Assembly (NCBI GenBank): GCA_021790495.1
Contig: JAJYGZ010000284.1
Coordinates: 1-13,636, forward strand
DNA length: 13,636 nt
DNA from: Actinomycetes bacterium
Lineage (GTDB): Bacteria > Actinomycetota > Acidimicrobiia > Acidimicrobiales > Acidimicrobiaceae
Direction of reading: 5' to 3'
Below are positions 6,143 to 13,621 of this stretch, piece after piece. The notes under the pieces were generated by a model. The model was not told the DNA's origin. It worked only from the letters and a program-made list of their open reading frames with translations, and did no database searches. The translations under genes and the position numbers were made by a program. Position 1 is the first letter of the stretch; the number at the start of each line of letters is the position of its first letter.

Positions 6143-7345
6143 TTAGCGCATGCTTCCAGCTCCGACATAGGGATGTGGACTCAACAAAAGCCGGTTATCA
6201 GCGAAGCGCTCAAGGCGAAAGTCTTCGGGGTCAATGTCGGGATCGCCGCTCTTGCCATCAAGGACCAGATCGGCCATCAAGCGGCCCACCGCCGGGGAGA
6301 TCTTGTAACCGTGACCGGAGAATCCCGCGCAGACCCACAGGCCCTCATAGGGTGTCCCCGATATCACTGGGTTGTAGTCGGGGGTGACGTCATAGCATCC
6401 CGCATAGGTCGAGGCGACCTTGGCGCCTCCGAGACCCGGGAACCGGTGCTCGAACTTGGCCGCCGCACCCAGCAGCTCGTCGTCGTCGGCGTGATTCATG
6501 TAGTCGTCGGGATCGGCCCAGTCGGGGTCGCTGTGGTCGCTATTGCCGACCAAAAGCGAGGCGGTCCCTTCCATGCGCACGTATTGCAAAGAGACCAAGT
6601 CCGAGAGCACCGGCACCGCTCCCAGCTCTTCGCCGGGCTCGACCAGAAGGATCGGCGCGCGCTGGGCGCGAATCGCAAGCTCGATGCCAAGGGGCCCCAG
6701 GAGGGCCTTTGACCATACCCCCGAGGCGACTACGACCTCTGGAGCATTAATTGTGCCCCCATCGCTAAGGGTCACGCCCGCAACCCGCCCCCCTTCTACC
6801 AGCAGCGAGGCGACGCTTATTTGCTGGCGGATACGCACCCCGAGGCTGCGAGCCGCGCCCGCAAAAGCCATCGCGGTCTGGTGGCCATCGCCGTATCCCG
6901 CGCGCGGCTCATAGGCAAAGCCGGCAAAGTCATCGAGGCGCGCTTTGGGCCAGAGCTCTTGTGCCTGGTGGTGATCGATGATCTCGACATCGATCCCGAC
7001 GCTTTGTTGCATCGCGACATTGGCCGCGAGTGCACCCAGGTTATTCTCCCCCACCCCGACCAGGTATCCGGTCTCATGGAACCCGGCGCTTTCGCCTAAG
7101 ATATCGGGCGCATCGCGAAGTATCGGGAGCGATCGCCACGCCATCGCCGCCAGCGACTTTACGCCATAATGACAACGCACCACTCCGCTCGACTTGCCGG
7201 TTCCCCCCGACCCCACCGCCGAGCGCTCCAAGACCACGACGTTGCGCACCCCGCTTTGCGCCAATGCCAAAGCGGTGCTCAGCCCGGTTACTCCGCCTCC
7301 GATCACCACCACGTCTGCTATCTCATTGCTGATACCAGCGGTCAT
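6143..7345 (-). CDS. DAO-family FAD-dependent oxidoreductase (amine/sarcosine-oxidase-like)
   Basis: A 400-residue flavoprotein. The N-terminal FAD-binding Rossmann motif is VVVIGGGVTGLSTALAL (about 12-28), with the ribose-binding Glu at E40, followed by GSGGTGKSSGVVRCHY (45-60). The C-terminal part shows DVTPDYNPVISG (319-330) and CAGFSGHGYKISPAVG (339-354), the substrate- and flavin-side signatures of sarcosine, dimethylglycine and N-methylglutamate oxidoreductases. The expected reaction is oxidation of a secondary amine C-N bond. The ATG overlaps the glxD-like stop by four bases (ATGA), with GGGAG upstream, so it is translationally coupled. It resembles the catalytic subunit of heterotetrameric sarcosine oxidase or N-methylglutamate dehydrogenase, but no alpha, gamma or delta subunit genes are in the window. 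PuuB-like gamma-glutamylamine oxidase is an alternative. Substrate is inferred from context only. Confidence 0.88.
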   Translation of the reverse strand: MTAGISNEIADVVVIGGGVTGLSTALALAQSGVRNVVVLERSAVGSGGTGKSSGVVRCHYGVKSLAAMAWRSLPILRDAPDILGESAGFHETGYLVGVGENNLGALAANVAMQQSVGIDVEIIDHHQAQELWPKARLDDFAGFAYEPRAGYGDGHQTAMAFAGAARSLGVRIRQQISVASLLVEGGRVAGVTLSDGGTINAPEVVVASGVWSKALLGPLGIELAIRAQRAPILLVEPGEELGAVPVLSDLVSLQYVRMEGTASLLVGNSDHSDPDWADPDDYMNHADDDELLGAAAKFEHRFPGLGGAKVASTYAGCYDVTPDYNPVISGTPYEGLWVCAGFSGHGYKISPAVGRLMADLVLDGKSGDPDIDPEDFRLERFADNRLLLSPHPYVGAGSMR

Positions 7346-8703
7346 AGCGCACCGCTCCCCGGAATCCAGTTGGTGCCCGCCAGAGGCACCTTTGCCATGG
7401 CGGCCGCCTCGATGGTAAGAGCGACGAGGTCATCGGGCTCAAGGTGGTGGACGCTGGATTTTCCACACGCCCTAGTCAAGGCGGTGAGCTCCATGGTGGT
7501 GGCTCTCAAGTAGTTCACCACCGCCTGGGTGGCCCGCTCAATATCGAGGCGTTCCTCGAGATGAGGCTCTTGAGTGGCTATTCCCACCGGACACATCCCG
7601 GTGTGGCAGTGCGAGCAGTTTCCCGCGGTGGTGCCAAGGGCGATGTAGTCCTCGCGGACATCGCGCACCTCGCCGTTGGAGCCGGCGCAAGAGGGCCTAT
7701 TGCACCCCAGCGCCACCAGCGCGGCCACGCCGATTGACACGGCATCGGCCCCAAGGGCAAGGGCTTTGGCGACGTCGGCTCCGGATCTGATTCCTCCGGA
7801 AACCACCAGCTGCACTTGGCGCTCCATGCCGATATCCCTGAGAGCCTTGGCGGCCAGTCGCACCGCTGGCAAGGTGGGAATGCCGGCATTTTCGATAAAG
7901 ACGTCCTGGGTGGCGGCGGTTCCACCCTGCATCCCATCCACGACCACCACGTCGGCGCCAGCGGCCACCGCCAGCTTGACGTCGTGTTCGACCCGGGTGG
8001 CGCCGATCTTGACATAGATCGGGATTGACCAGTCGGTTGCTTCGCGGAGCTCTTCCATCTTGATCCGCAGGTCGTCGGGTCCGACCCAATCGGGATGGCG
8101 GCTCGCCGAACGCTGGTCTATCCCCGGCGGCAGGGTCCGCAGCGCCGCCACTCGGGCGTTGACTTTTTGGCCCAGCAGCAGTCCGCCGCCGCCCGGCTTG
8201 GCGCCTTGTCCAATCACGATCTCGATCGCGTCGGCTTGGCGAAGATCCGCGGGGTCAAAACCGTAGCGCGAGGGAAGCACCTGGTAGACAAGCTTGGATG
8301 AGGCTTTTCGCTCCTCGGGAGTCATCCCCCCGTCTCCGGTGGTGGTCGATGTCCCCACTTCGCTGGCGGCCCTACCCAGCGCCTCTTTGGCGGCCGAGGA
8401 GAGCGCTCCAAAGCTCATTCCCGCGATGGTGATCGGAATGGCGAGTTCTAGCGGGGCGGCTCCATGGCGTGCGCCTAGTTCGGTTCGGGTGTCGCAGCGC
8501 TCGCGATAGCCCTCGAGAGGATAGCGCGAGACCGAAGAGGTGAGAAAGACCAGATCGTCAAAGCTCGGCAGCTTGCGCCGCGCTCCCAGACCGCGGATCT
8601 GATAGGTCCCGGTATCGGCAAGGGCGTGGATGCGATCCATCTCCGCCGGGGGAAACGAATAGCTGGTTGGGGCTGGGGGCGCGTCGTTATGGTCATTTGG
8701 CAT
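7342..8703 (-). CDS. glxD: GlxD/MgsC-like FMN-binding glutamate-synthase domain protein
   Basis: A 453-residue stand-alone counterpart of the FMN/iron-sulfur synthase domain of glutamate synthase (GltB). Visible landmarks are AGMSFGALS (94-102), the glycine-rich flavin loop GQGAKPGGGGLLLGQKV (165-181), DGMQGGTAA (256-264), SGGIRSG (302-308), and a cysteine cluster CSHCHTGMCPVGIATQ (C363, C366, C371) expected to hold a 3Fe-4S centre. In the Glx/Mgs complexes this subunit performs the reductive transfer of ammonia or an alkylamine onto 2-oxoglutarate. The start ATG shares one base with the glxC-like stop (TAATG), with GGAG about eight bases upstream. The symbol is by family resemblance; mgsC would be equally apt if the partner is an N-methylglutamate synthase. 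Confidence 0.88.
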   Translation of the reverse strand: MPNDHNDAPPAPTSYSFPPAEMDRIHALADTGTYQIRGLGARRKLPSFDDLVFLTSSVSRYPLEGYRERCDTRTELGARHGAAPLELAIPITIAGMSFGALSSAAKEALGRAASEVGTSTTTGDGGMTPEERKASSKLVYQVLPSRYGFDPADLRQADAIEIVIGQGAKPGGGGLLLGQKVNARVAALRTLPPGIDQRSASRHPDWVGPDDLRIKMEELREATDWSIPIYVKIGATRVEHDVKLAVAAGADVVVVDGMQGGTAATQDVFIENAGIPTLPAVRLAAKALRDIGMERQVQLVVSGGIRSGADVAKALALGADAVSIGVAALVALGCNRPSCAGSNGEVRDVREDYIALGTTAGNCSHCHTGMCPVGIATQEPHLEERLDIERATQAVVNYLRATTMELTALTRACGKSSVHHLEPDDLVALTIEAAAMAKVPLAGTNWIPGSGAL

Positions 8704-9395
8704 TAGTAGCTCCCGTGGTTTTGGGCCGAGAAGTGATAAAGGCGTCGCGCAGAAGCGACCCGGGTGACACGGTGGGGATCGATGTGGTCGAACCCCGTTA
8801 TCTCAACTAGGCGCTTGATCGCCAGGATGTCGTCCGAGCTAAGCTCTTCGACCTGGGCGTCAGCCCCCAGCGAGACGATAGATCCCGCTACGTAGATGAC
8901 CGCCTCATAGAGCGAATCCCCCAGACCCGCTCCGGCGTTGCCGCCGACGAGAATCGTTCCGGCCTGAGCCATAAATCCGCTCATCGCACCGACGTTGCCA
9001 GCTACCGCCAGCGTCGCGCCCTTGAGCGAGATGCCCGCTCGCAGCGAGGCATCGCCCTCGATGATGATGGTTCCGCCTCTGGCGCTCGAAGCCGCGCTTT
9101 GCGATGCGCTACCCTTCACCCGCACCGATCCGCCCATCAAGTTCTCGGCGAGAGACCACCCCACGAAGCCATCGACGACGATGTCGGGTCCGGTCCCATC
9201 GCTGGACCCGCCCAGCCCGCCGGTGAAATACCCGGTGTTTCCCCCCAGGGTTATCGAGATCTCTTTGTCCAGTCCCACCGCGATATTGTGTTTGCCATAG
9301 GTGTTGGTCACCCTCACCTGGCTGCGGGCGGGAAGTCTGCGGAGCGCGCGATTGACCTCGCGCACGCCCAAAACCTCGCAATTCAGCGTTTCCAT
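8703..9395 (-). CDS. glxC: GlxC/MgsB-like GXGXG beta-helix protein
   Basis: About 230 residues made largely of repeating glycine-rich turns (GGNTGYFTGGLGG, GGTIIIEGDASLRAG, GATLAVAGNVGAMSG, GTILVGGNAGAGLGD). This is the right-handed beta-helix of the GltB C-terminal (GXGXG) domain as a separate subunit. In glutamate synthase this domain is structural and links the amidotransferase to the FMN barrel. The C-terminal 50 residues are not repetitive and end in SARRLYHFSAQNHGSY. The frame extends to 9524, but the added 43 residues are Arg-rich and lie inside glxB. The ATG at 9395 has GAGG seven bases upstream and leaves a 13-base overlap with the glxB-like gene, so I chose it. Confidence 0.85.
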   Translation of the reverse strand: METLNCEVLGVREVNRALRRLPARSQVRVTNTYGKHNIAVGLDKEISITLGGNTGYFTGGLGGSSDGTGPDIVVDGFVGWSLAENLMGGSVRVKGSASQSAASSARGGTIIIEGDASLRAGISLKGATLAVAGNVGAMSGFMAQAGTILVGGNAGAGLGDSLYEAVIYVAGSIVSLGADAQVEELSSDDILAIKRLVEITGFDHIDPHRVTRVASARRLYHFSAQNHGSY

Positions 9396-10309
9396 GTGTA
9401 GACCTCTTCTGGCTCGGGCTCGAACACCGTCGCATCTTCGATGCCTGGGAGTCCAGCGATAGCGCGATATTCCGAGGCGACCGCTACGTATTGGCAGGTC
9501 TCGGCGACTACCGCCGGCTTGCACGCGAAGGGATCTCGCACCACCGACATTCCCTCAGGACTGGTGATGATCATGGTGAAAAAACCGTCCATCTCCTTGG
9601 TCACCCAGCGTGTCGCTGCTTCGAGGTCATCTCCAAGCGCCAGCTGGCGCGAGATGAGGCGTGCCGCCACCTCCGAATCGTTATCAGAATCGAAGTCGAT
9701 GCCCTCTGCGATGAGGCGGCGGCGCACCGTGGCGTGGTTGGAGAACGAGCCGTTGTGCACGATGCAAAGATCAGGGGCTGGCACGAACGGGTGGCAATGG
9801 CGCACGGTAACCGCGGATTCGGTGGCCATGCGGGTGTGGCCAATTGCCATGTCGCCACGCCAGGAATCGACCGAAAAGCGCCCGTTTATGGCCTCCGGGC
9901 GTCCGATTCCCTTGATGATGCTGAGCCCTTCGCCAACTCCAATCACGCTGAAGTACTCGGCCTTGGTGCTGAGAAACTCCATTACCGCACCGAGTTCGCA
10001 GCTTGGTACCGAGAGCCATGCGCCGGTGGGAAATGTCCGCATCCCGATGTCGCCCGATCCGATGTGCGCGAATGGCTTGCGCAGGATCTCCCAGTCAAAC
10101 GGGGCTTCGGAGGCTAACGAGATTCGCACTCGATCGAGATAGGCCCGCGAACCCGCTAGTTCGCTGAGGGGATCGCCGCTGGAGTAGATGGCGGCGCCCG
10201 CCGAATCAGGGCCGCGTTCTCCCAAGGATGCCAGCATTTGAGCCAACAATGACCCGATCTGTGGTTCCAGGCCGGGATCTCGGATTAGCAAGCCAACGAT
10301 GCCGCACAC
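9383..10309 (-). CDS. glxB: GlxB/MgsA-like class II glutamine amidotransferase
   Basis: A 308-residue N-terminal-nucleophile amidotransferase. The GTG start is followed directly by the catalytic cysteine (MCGIVG, C2), then RGPDSAG (32-38), GHTRMATES (157-165), HNGSFSN (185-191) and DSDNDSEVAARLI (207-219), which are the GATase-II glutamine-binding motifs. In GltB-type enzymes this domain releases ammonia from glutamine; in N-methylglutamate synthase the analogous subunit handles gamma-glutamylmethylamide and releases methylamine. The start is supported by AAGGAA about six bases upstream and by the need for Cys at position 2. It is the first gene of the leftward operon, facing the GS-like gene across a 208-base promoter region. 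Confidence 0.9.
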   Translation of the reverse strand: MCGIVGLLIRDPGLEPQIGSLLAQMLASLGERGPDSAGAAIYSSGDPLSELAGSRAYLDRVRISLASEAPFDWEILRKPFAHIGSGDIGMRTFPTGAWLSVPSCELGAVMEFLSTKAEYFSVIGVGEGLSIIKGIGRPEAINGRFSVDSWRGDMAIGHTRMATESAVTVRHCHPFVPAPDLCIVHNGSFSNHATVRRRLIAEGIDFDSDNDSEVAARLISRQLALGDDLEAATRWVTKEMDGFFTMIITSPEGMSVVRDPFACKPAVVAETCQYVAVASEYRAIAGLPGIEDATVFEPEPEEVYTWKR

Positions 10310-10405
10310 TCGACTTCCTTTCGTTTGGGACGCGTTTCTTCGCAGTAAACATATCCAAGTTCACTTCAGATCAAAGACTACGATAGCACCAGGTTTGTTC
10401 ATTCA

Positions 10406-10449
10406 CAGGAAACAAGTTGTAACATCCACGAAACTAATTTTGTTTCCTG
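10406..10449. repeat. Perfect 10-bp inverted repeat, operator candidate
   Basis: CAGGAAACAA (10406-10415) and its exact reverse complement TTGTTTCCTG (10440-10449) are separated by 24 bases, so the arm centres are 34 bp apart, about three helical turns. A regulator binding both arms would sit on the same DNA face. The XRE-cupin protein at the end of the operon is the obvious candidate, but this is inference. Confidence 0.6.
10419..10434 (+). promoter_or_regulatory. GlnR box (GTNAC-N6-GAAAC)
   Basis: GTAAC at 10419-10423, six bases, then GAAAC at 10430-10434 match the actinobacterial GlnR consensus at every fixed position and in spacing. GlnR controls nitrogen-assimilation genes in Streptomyces, Mycobacterium and relatives. 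The box lies 84 bases before the GS-like start and between the arms of the inverted repeat. A partial extra half-site (GAAAC, 10409-10413) precedes it at one base less than ideal spacing. Binding is inferred from pattern only. Confidence 0.6.
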
Positions 10450-10504
10450 CGATGCAATACTGTTCACTACAGAAGTTCACGAGTCACCCGACAGCTACCA
10501 ATCG

Positions 10505-10511
10505 AAGGAGG
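10505..10511 (+). promoter_or_regulatory. Shine-Dalgarno site of the GS-like gene
   Basis: AAGGAGG, a near-perfect anti-16S match, sits six bases before the ATG at 10518. It shows that the in-frame codons upstream to 10299 are promoter, not protein. Confidence 0.85.
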
Positions 10512-10517
10512 ATTGAG

Positions 10518-11918
10518 ATGGGATCACAAGTTGGTACGTCACCCCAGTCGTCCACGAACCACATCGTCAAAACGCCAGCAGACCTCTATGCGGCCGTGGA
10601 GCGCGACGGCATCGAGTTCATCTTCGCGATGTTCGTCGATCTGCACGGAAAGCCCTGCGCCAAGCTGGTTCCGGTCTCGGCGATCGACAACCTGTTGGAA
10701 AACGGGGCCGGATTCGCCGGCTTCGCCGCAGGCGCGATCGGACAAGTTCCCTCCTCGCCAGATCTCATCGCAATGCCCGACCTCAGTTCTTATACCCCTG
10801 CTCCCTGGCAGCCCGGTTTGGCGATTTTGCAATGCGATCCCTACTGCGAAGGCGAGCCCTGGCCCTATGCGCCCCGAGTGATCCTGCGCAACCAGGTAGA
10901 ACGCCTATCGGCGCAGAACCTGGTGCTCAATGTCGGAGCCGAAGTCGAGTACTTTTTGGTAAAGCGCAATTCCTCGGGCGCGATCGAGGTGGCCGACTCG
11001 CTCGACACCTCGGTGGCTCCGTGTTATGACGCGCGCGCCTTGACGCGGATGTATCACCACTTGACTTCGGTCTCTGGATACCTCAATGCTTTGGGCTGGT
11101 CGAACTACGCCAATGACCACGAAGACGCCAATGGCCAGTTCGAACAGAACTTTCGCTACGCCGACGCGCTCAGAACCGCTGATCGCATCATCACCTTTCG
11201 CTACATGGTCCATTCCGTCGCAGCGAGGGCCGGCATGCTGGCGACATTCATGCCCAAGCCCTTCTCGCACCTCACCGGCAATGGCCTGCACATGCACTTG
11301 AGTCTCTGGAGCGCCCAGGGCGACGAGCTCTTCATGGACCCCAATGACCCGCGCAGCCTCGGGGTGTCGAAGCTGGGATATAGCTTCATCGCCGGGATGT
11401 TGGACCACGCCCAAGGCCTCACGGCGATCACCTGTCCCACCGTCAACTCCTACAAGCGCCTCGCGAGCGCTCCTACGGCCTCGGGCTCGGCGTGGTCGCC
11501 GTTCTTGGCCAACTACGGGGGGAACGACCGCACCAACATGCTGCGCATTCCCGAACCCGGCCGGGTGGAGAACCGCCTGGTGGACGGGGCGGCAAATCCT
11601 TATCTCGCCATAGCCGCGCAGATCGCGGCGGGCATGGACGGCATCGAACGCAGCCTCGACCCTGGATCGCCGAGAAGCTCTGCGGCACCAGAGCCCAATG
11701 CGTATCAAACCCCGCCCAAAGAGTCGGCTCCGTTGCCGGGTACCCTTTGGCACGCCCTTGACTACCTCGCTCAAGACTCCGCGCTGCGCTCTGGGCTCGG
11801 CAAGACGCCCGATGGCGACTTCATCGACTACTTCATCTCGGTAAAACAAGCCGAACTGCGCCAATACCATGCGGCCGTCTCCCCCTGGGAGATCGAAAAC
11901 TACCTTTCGGCAATCTGA
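10518..11918 (+). CDS. Glutamine-synthetase-like gamma-glutamylamide synthetase (GlnT/GmaS type)
   Basis: A 466-residue GS-superfamily enzyme expected to join an amine (ammonia, methylamine or another) to the gamma-carboxyl of glutamate with ATP. Landmarks: VDLHGKPCAKLVP (40-52), the metal-binding acidic residues in NVGAEVEYFL (E142, E144), HEDANGQFEQNF (201-212), LATFMPKPF (241-249), GNGLHMHLSLW (254-264), NSYKRL (310-315), NDRTNMLRIP (336-345) and ENRLVDGAANPYLA (351-364). The HEDAN(G/S)Q(F/Y)E form is typical of GmaS and type-III GlnT rather than housekeeping GlnA, and the usual adenylylation motif with Tyr in NLYDLP is absent. It lies divergent to the glxBCD-like operon, as gmaS and glnT genes often do. 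Methylamine, ethylamine, ethanolamine or a polyamine are all possible substrates; plain glutamine synthesis is not excluded. Confidence 0.88.
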   Translation: MGSQVGTSPQSSTNHIVKTPADLYAAVERDGIEFIFAMFVDLHGKPCAKLVPVSAIDNLLENGAGFAGFAAGAIGQVPSSPDLIAMPDLSSYTPAPWQPGLAILQCDPYCEGEPWPYAPRVILRNQVERLSAQNLVLNVGAEVEYFLVKRNSSGAIEVADSLDTSVAPCYDARALTRMYHHLTSVSGYLNALGWSNYANDHEDANGQFEQNFRYADALRTADRIITFRYMVHSVAARAGMLATFMPKPFSHLTGNGLHMHLSLWSAQGDELFMDPNDPRSLGVSKLGYSFIAGMLDHAQGLTAITCPTVNSYKRLASAPTASGSAWSPFLANYGGNDRTNMLRIPEPGRVENRLVDGAANPYLAIAAQIAAGMDGIERSLDPGSPRSSAAPEPNAYQTPPKESAPLPGTLWHALDYLAQDSALRSGLGKTPDGDFIDYFISVKQAELRQYHAAVSPWEIENYLSAI

Positions 11919-12184
11919 CCAACGTCTGTGAACTCTTCGCGTCCCTTTAGGAGGTGACTTACTTCGACACACCCCAAATCTCGAACAACTAGGAAAACTC
12001 GCCTAATTAGTTGACGACCAAGGTGCTCGCGGTCGGATCTATCGGCCAAGCAACACCGCTTCATCGATGACGGCGGCTTGGTTGCCCAAGAACTGAACAC
12101 CTAATCCGAATAGGCCCAATCGATTACTTATCAGCCCATGTACTGCCCTATTCCCCGCGCTTCACGCCATACCAAGGAGTTCCG
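11919..12184. other. Intergenic region before the permease
   Basis: These 266 bases hold no gene I can support. CAACTA/TAGTTG arms with an inner CTAATTAG palindrome near 11976-12014 could form a weak structure, without a T-tract. An AGGAGG-like string near 11950 has no usable start after it. No GTNAC-N6-GAAAC match was found, so the permease is not obviously under direct GlnR control. Confidence 0.4.
12174..12179 (+). promoter_or_regulatory. Shine-Dalgarno site deciding a TTG start
   Basis: AAGGAG lies five bases before the TTG at 12185, which gives an N-terminus running MKHTHHLRPNYLSFPETIAQ, normal for this transporter family. The first in-frame ATG comes much later, inside the membrane domain, so TTG is the likely start. 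Confidence 0.75.
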
Positions 12185-13621
12185 TTGAAACATACCCATC
12201 ACCTACGACCTAACTACTTATCGTTTCCCGAAACCATCGCCCAGTCGTTCGCCAATATCGCCCCGACGCTGACGCCGGCTTTGGCGATACCGCTGGTGGC
12301 GGCCAGCGCCGGCACGGGAACCTGGCTCACCTTCCTCTTCGCCACCGTCGGCCTGCTCCTGGTGGGTCTCAACATCAGCGTTTTCGCCAAACGCTTCGCC
12401 ACCTCGGGGTCTTTCTACAGATACGTAAGGCGCTCGATGGGTCCCGCCTGGGGCTTCGCTTCGGGGTGGTCGATGATCTTTGCCTATCTCGCCACGGCCA
12501 TGGCAGTACTGGTCGGATGCGGAATCTTCGCCAACCTGGCGGCTAAGACCATCGGATTCCATATCCCCCAATACGGTTGGTACGTTGCTGGAATCGCCGC
12601 AGTCTGGGCGCTTGGCTACAAGGACATCAAGCTCTCGTCCATCTTGGCGCTGGTGCTTGAATTCGCCTCGGTCAGCTTGATCATGATTCTTGGCGTGTAT
12701 GCCCTGATCCATTCCGGATTCAAGATCGACATGTCCCAGATCACCATGAAAGGAGTGCACCTCAAGGGGATCCAGATCGGAATGGTCCTCGCTGTCTTCT
12801 CATTCGTGGGATTCGAGAGCGCCGCGACGCTGGGCAAAGAGTCAAAGCAGCCGTTCAAGAACATCCCCCGCGCGGTACTTATCAGCGCGGGTGTGGCAGG
12901 AGCCATCTTCATCTTCATGTCCTACGTGGAGATATCGACCTTCCCGGGCGGCCTAAATGCGTTCTCGAGCTCGACCGCCCCGCTCAATACCATCTCCAGC
13001 GCGATACATGTTGGATGGTTCGGATTCTTAATCAACATCGGCGCCATGGTCTCTCTGTTCTCATGCACCTTGGCCAGCGTGAACGCCGCCTCGCGGGTGA
13101 TGTTCACCATGTCGCGAGATGCGCACTTCCACTCAAGCGTCGGCATGGCCCACGCGAAGAACCGCACTCCCCATATAGCGATCACGGCTTCGTCGCTCAT
13201 CACCATCATCTTCATCATGGCGATGTACCGCTCGCAGCCCTTGACCGCGTATGCGTATTTCGGAACCATTGCCACCTACGGCTTTTTCTTCATCTACATC
13301 GTCATCTCGATCGCTGCGCCAAAGCTGCTCAAGGCCAACAACGAGCTGACGCCCAAGGCGCTGATTATCGCGATCGTCGCGGTGCTATTCATGCTGATTC
13401 CAGTTGAAGGCAGCTTGTACCCGGTCCCGGCCTATCCATGGAACATACTTCCCTATATATTCCTCGCCTATATGGCCATCGGATTCGCCTGGTACCAGGT
13501 CCGCAAGCGCGGCGCGCTCTCGCGCGATATCGAGGAACTAGCCCACGACGTGGATTCGGTCTATGGCGAACACGATCTGGATCTGGATCTGGATCTGGCT
13601 GAGGCGTCCGAGGAGAGCTAG
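12185..13621 (+). CDS. APC-superfamily amino acid/amine permease
   Basis: A 478-residue inner-membrane transporter with about 12 hydrophobic segments. Family landmarks are the unwound TM1 region (LSFPETIAQSFANIAPTLTPAL, 12-33), SGSFYRYVRRSMGPAWGFASGW (74-95), the TM6 motif FVGFESAATLGKESKQPFKNIPRAV (207-231), and NAASRVMFTMSRDAHF (300-315). It would import an amino acid or amine by proton or ion symport, or by exchange. It follows the GS-like gene on the same strand after 266 bases. Association with the amine module matches the puuP position in Puu clusters, but the substrate is not readable from sequence. The C-terminal 35 residues are strongly acidic and include an Asp-Leu repeat. It ends 15 bases before the window edge. 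Confidence 0.9.
   Translation: MKHTHHLRPNYLSFPETIAQSFANIAPTLTPALAIPLVAASAGTGTWLTFLFATVGLLLVGLNISVFAKRFATSGSFYRYVRRSMGPAWGFASGWSMIFAYLATAMAVLVGCGIFANLAAKTIGFHIPQYGWYVAGIAAVWALGYKDIKLSSILALVLEFASVSLIMILGVYALIHSGFKIDMSQITMKGVHLKGIQIGMVLAVFSFVGFESAATLGKESKQPFKNIPRAVLISAGVAGAIFIFMSYVEISTFPGGLNAFSSSTAPLNTISSAIHVGWFGFLINIGAMVSLFSCTLASVNAASRVMFTMSRDAHFHSSVGMAHAKNRTPHIAITASSLITIIFIMAMYRSQPLTAYAYFGTIATYGFFFIYIVISIAAPKLLKANNELTPKALIIAIVAVLFMLIPVEGSLYPVPAYPWNILPYIFLAYMAIGFAWYQVRKRGALSRDIEELAHDVDSVYGEHDLDLDLDLAEASEES
13574..13597 (+). repeat. Four tandem GATCTG units in the permease C-terminus
   Basis: Four perfect in-frame 6-base copies encode DLDLDLDL in the cytoplasmic tail. Copy number could change by slippage without breaking the frame. 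Confidence 0.85.

Larger units (their letters stand above)
10310..10517. promoter_or_regulatory. Divergent promoter region, glx-like operon / GS-like gene
   Basis: This 208-base spacer is visibly more AT-rich than its neighbours and must drive both the leftward five-gene operon and the rightward GS-like gene. It holds a GlnR box, a perfect 10-bp inverted repeat and the strong ribosome site of the rightward gene. TTGTTT occurs pointing outward on both strands within the repeat arms and might serve as -35 elements, but I could not pair it with clear -10 boxes. Confidence 0.6.

Noticed and set aside
9396..9524. 43-codon N-terminal extension of the glxC-like gene
   Set aside because: It is Arg-rich, lies inside the glxB-like coding region, and the ATG at 9395 has its own GAGG site.
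10299..10517. 73-codon N-terminal extension of the GS-like gene
   Set aside because: It covers the promoter with the GlnR box and inverted repeat, and a strong AAGGAGG sits six bases before the ATG at 10518.
10905..11972. 355-codon open frame antisense to the GS-like gene
   Set aside because: It lies entirely opposite a strongly supported gene, is Arg/Gly/Val-rich as GC-rich antisense frames are, shows no family motif, and starts in the intergenic region without a ribosome site.
11976..12014. CAACTA/TAGTTG with CTAATTAG as a terminator or operator before the permease
   Set aside because: The stem needs a four-base bulge, has no T-tract, and no copy occurs at another promoter in the window.
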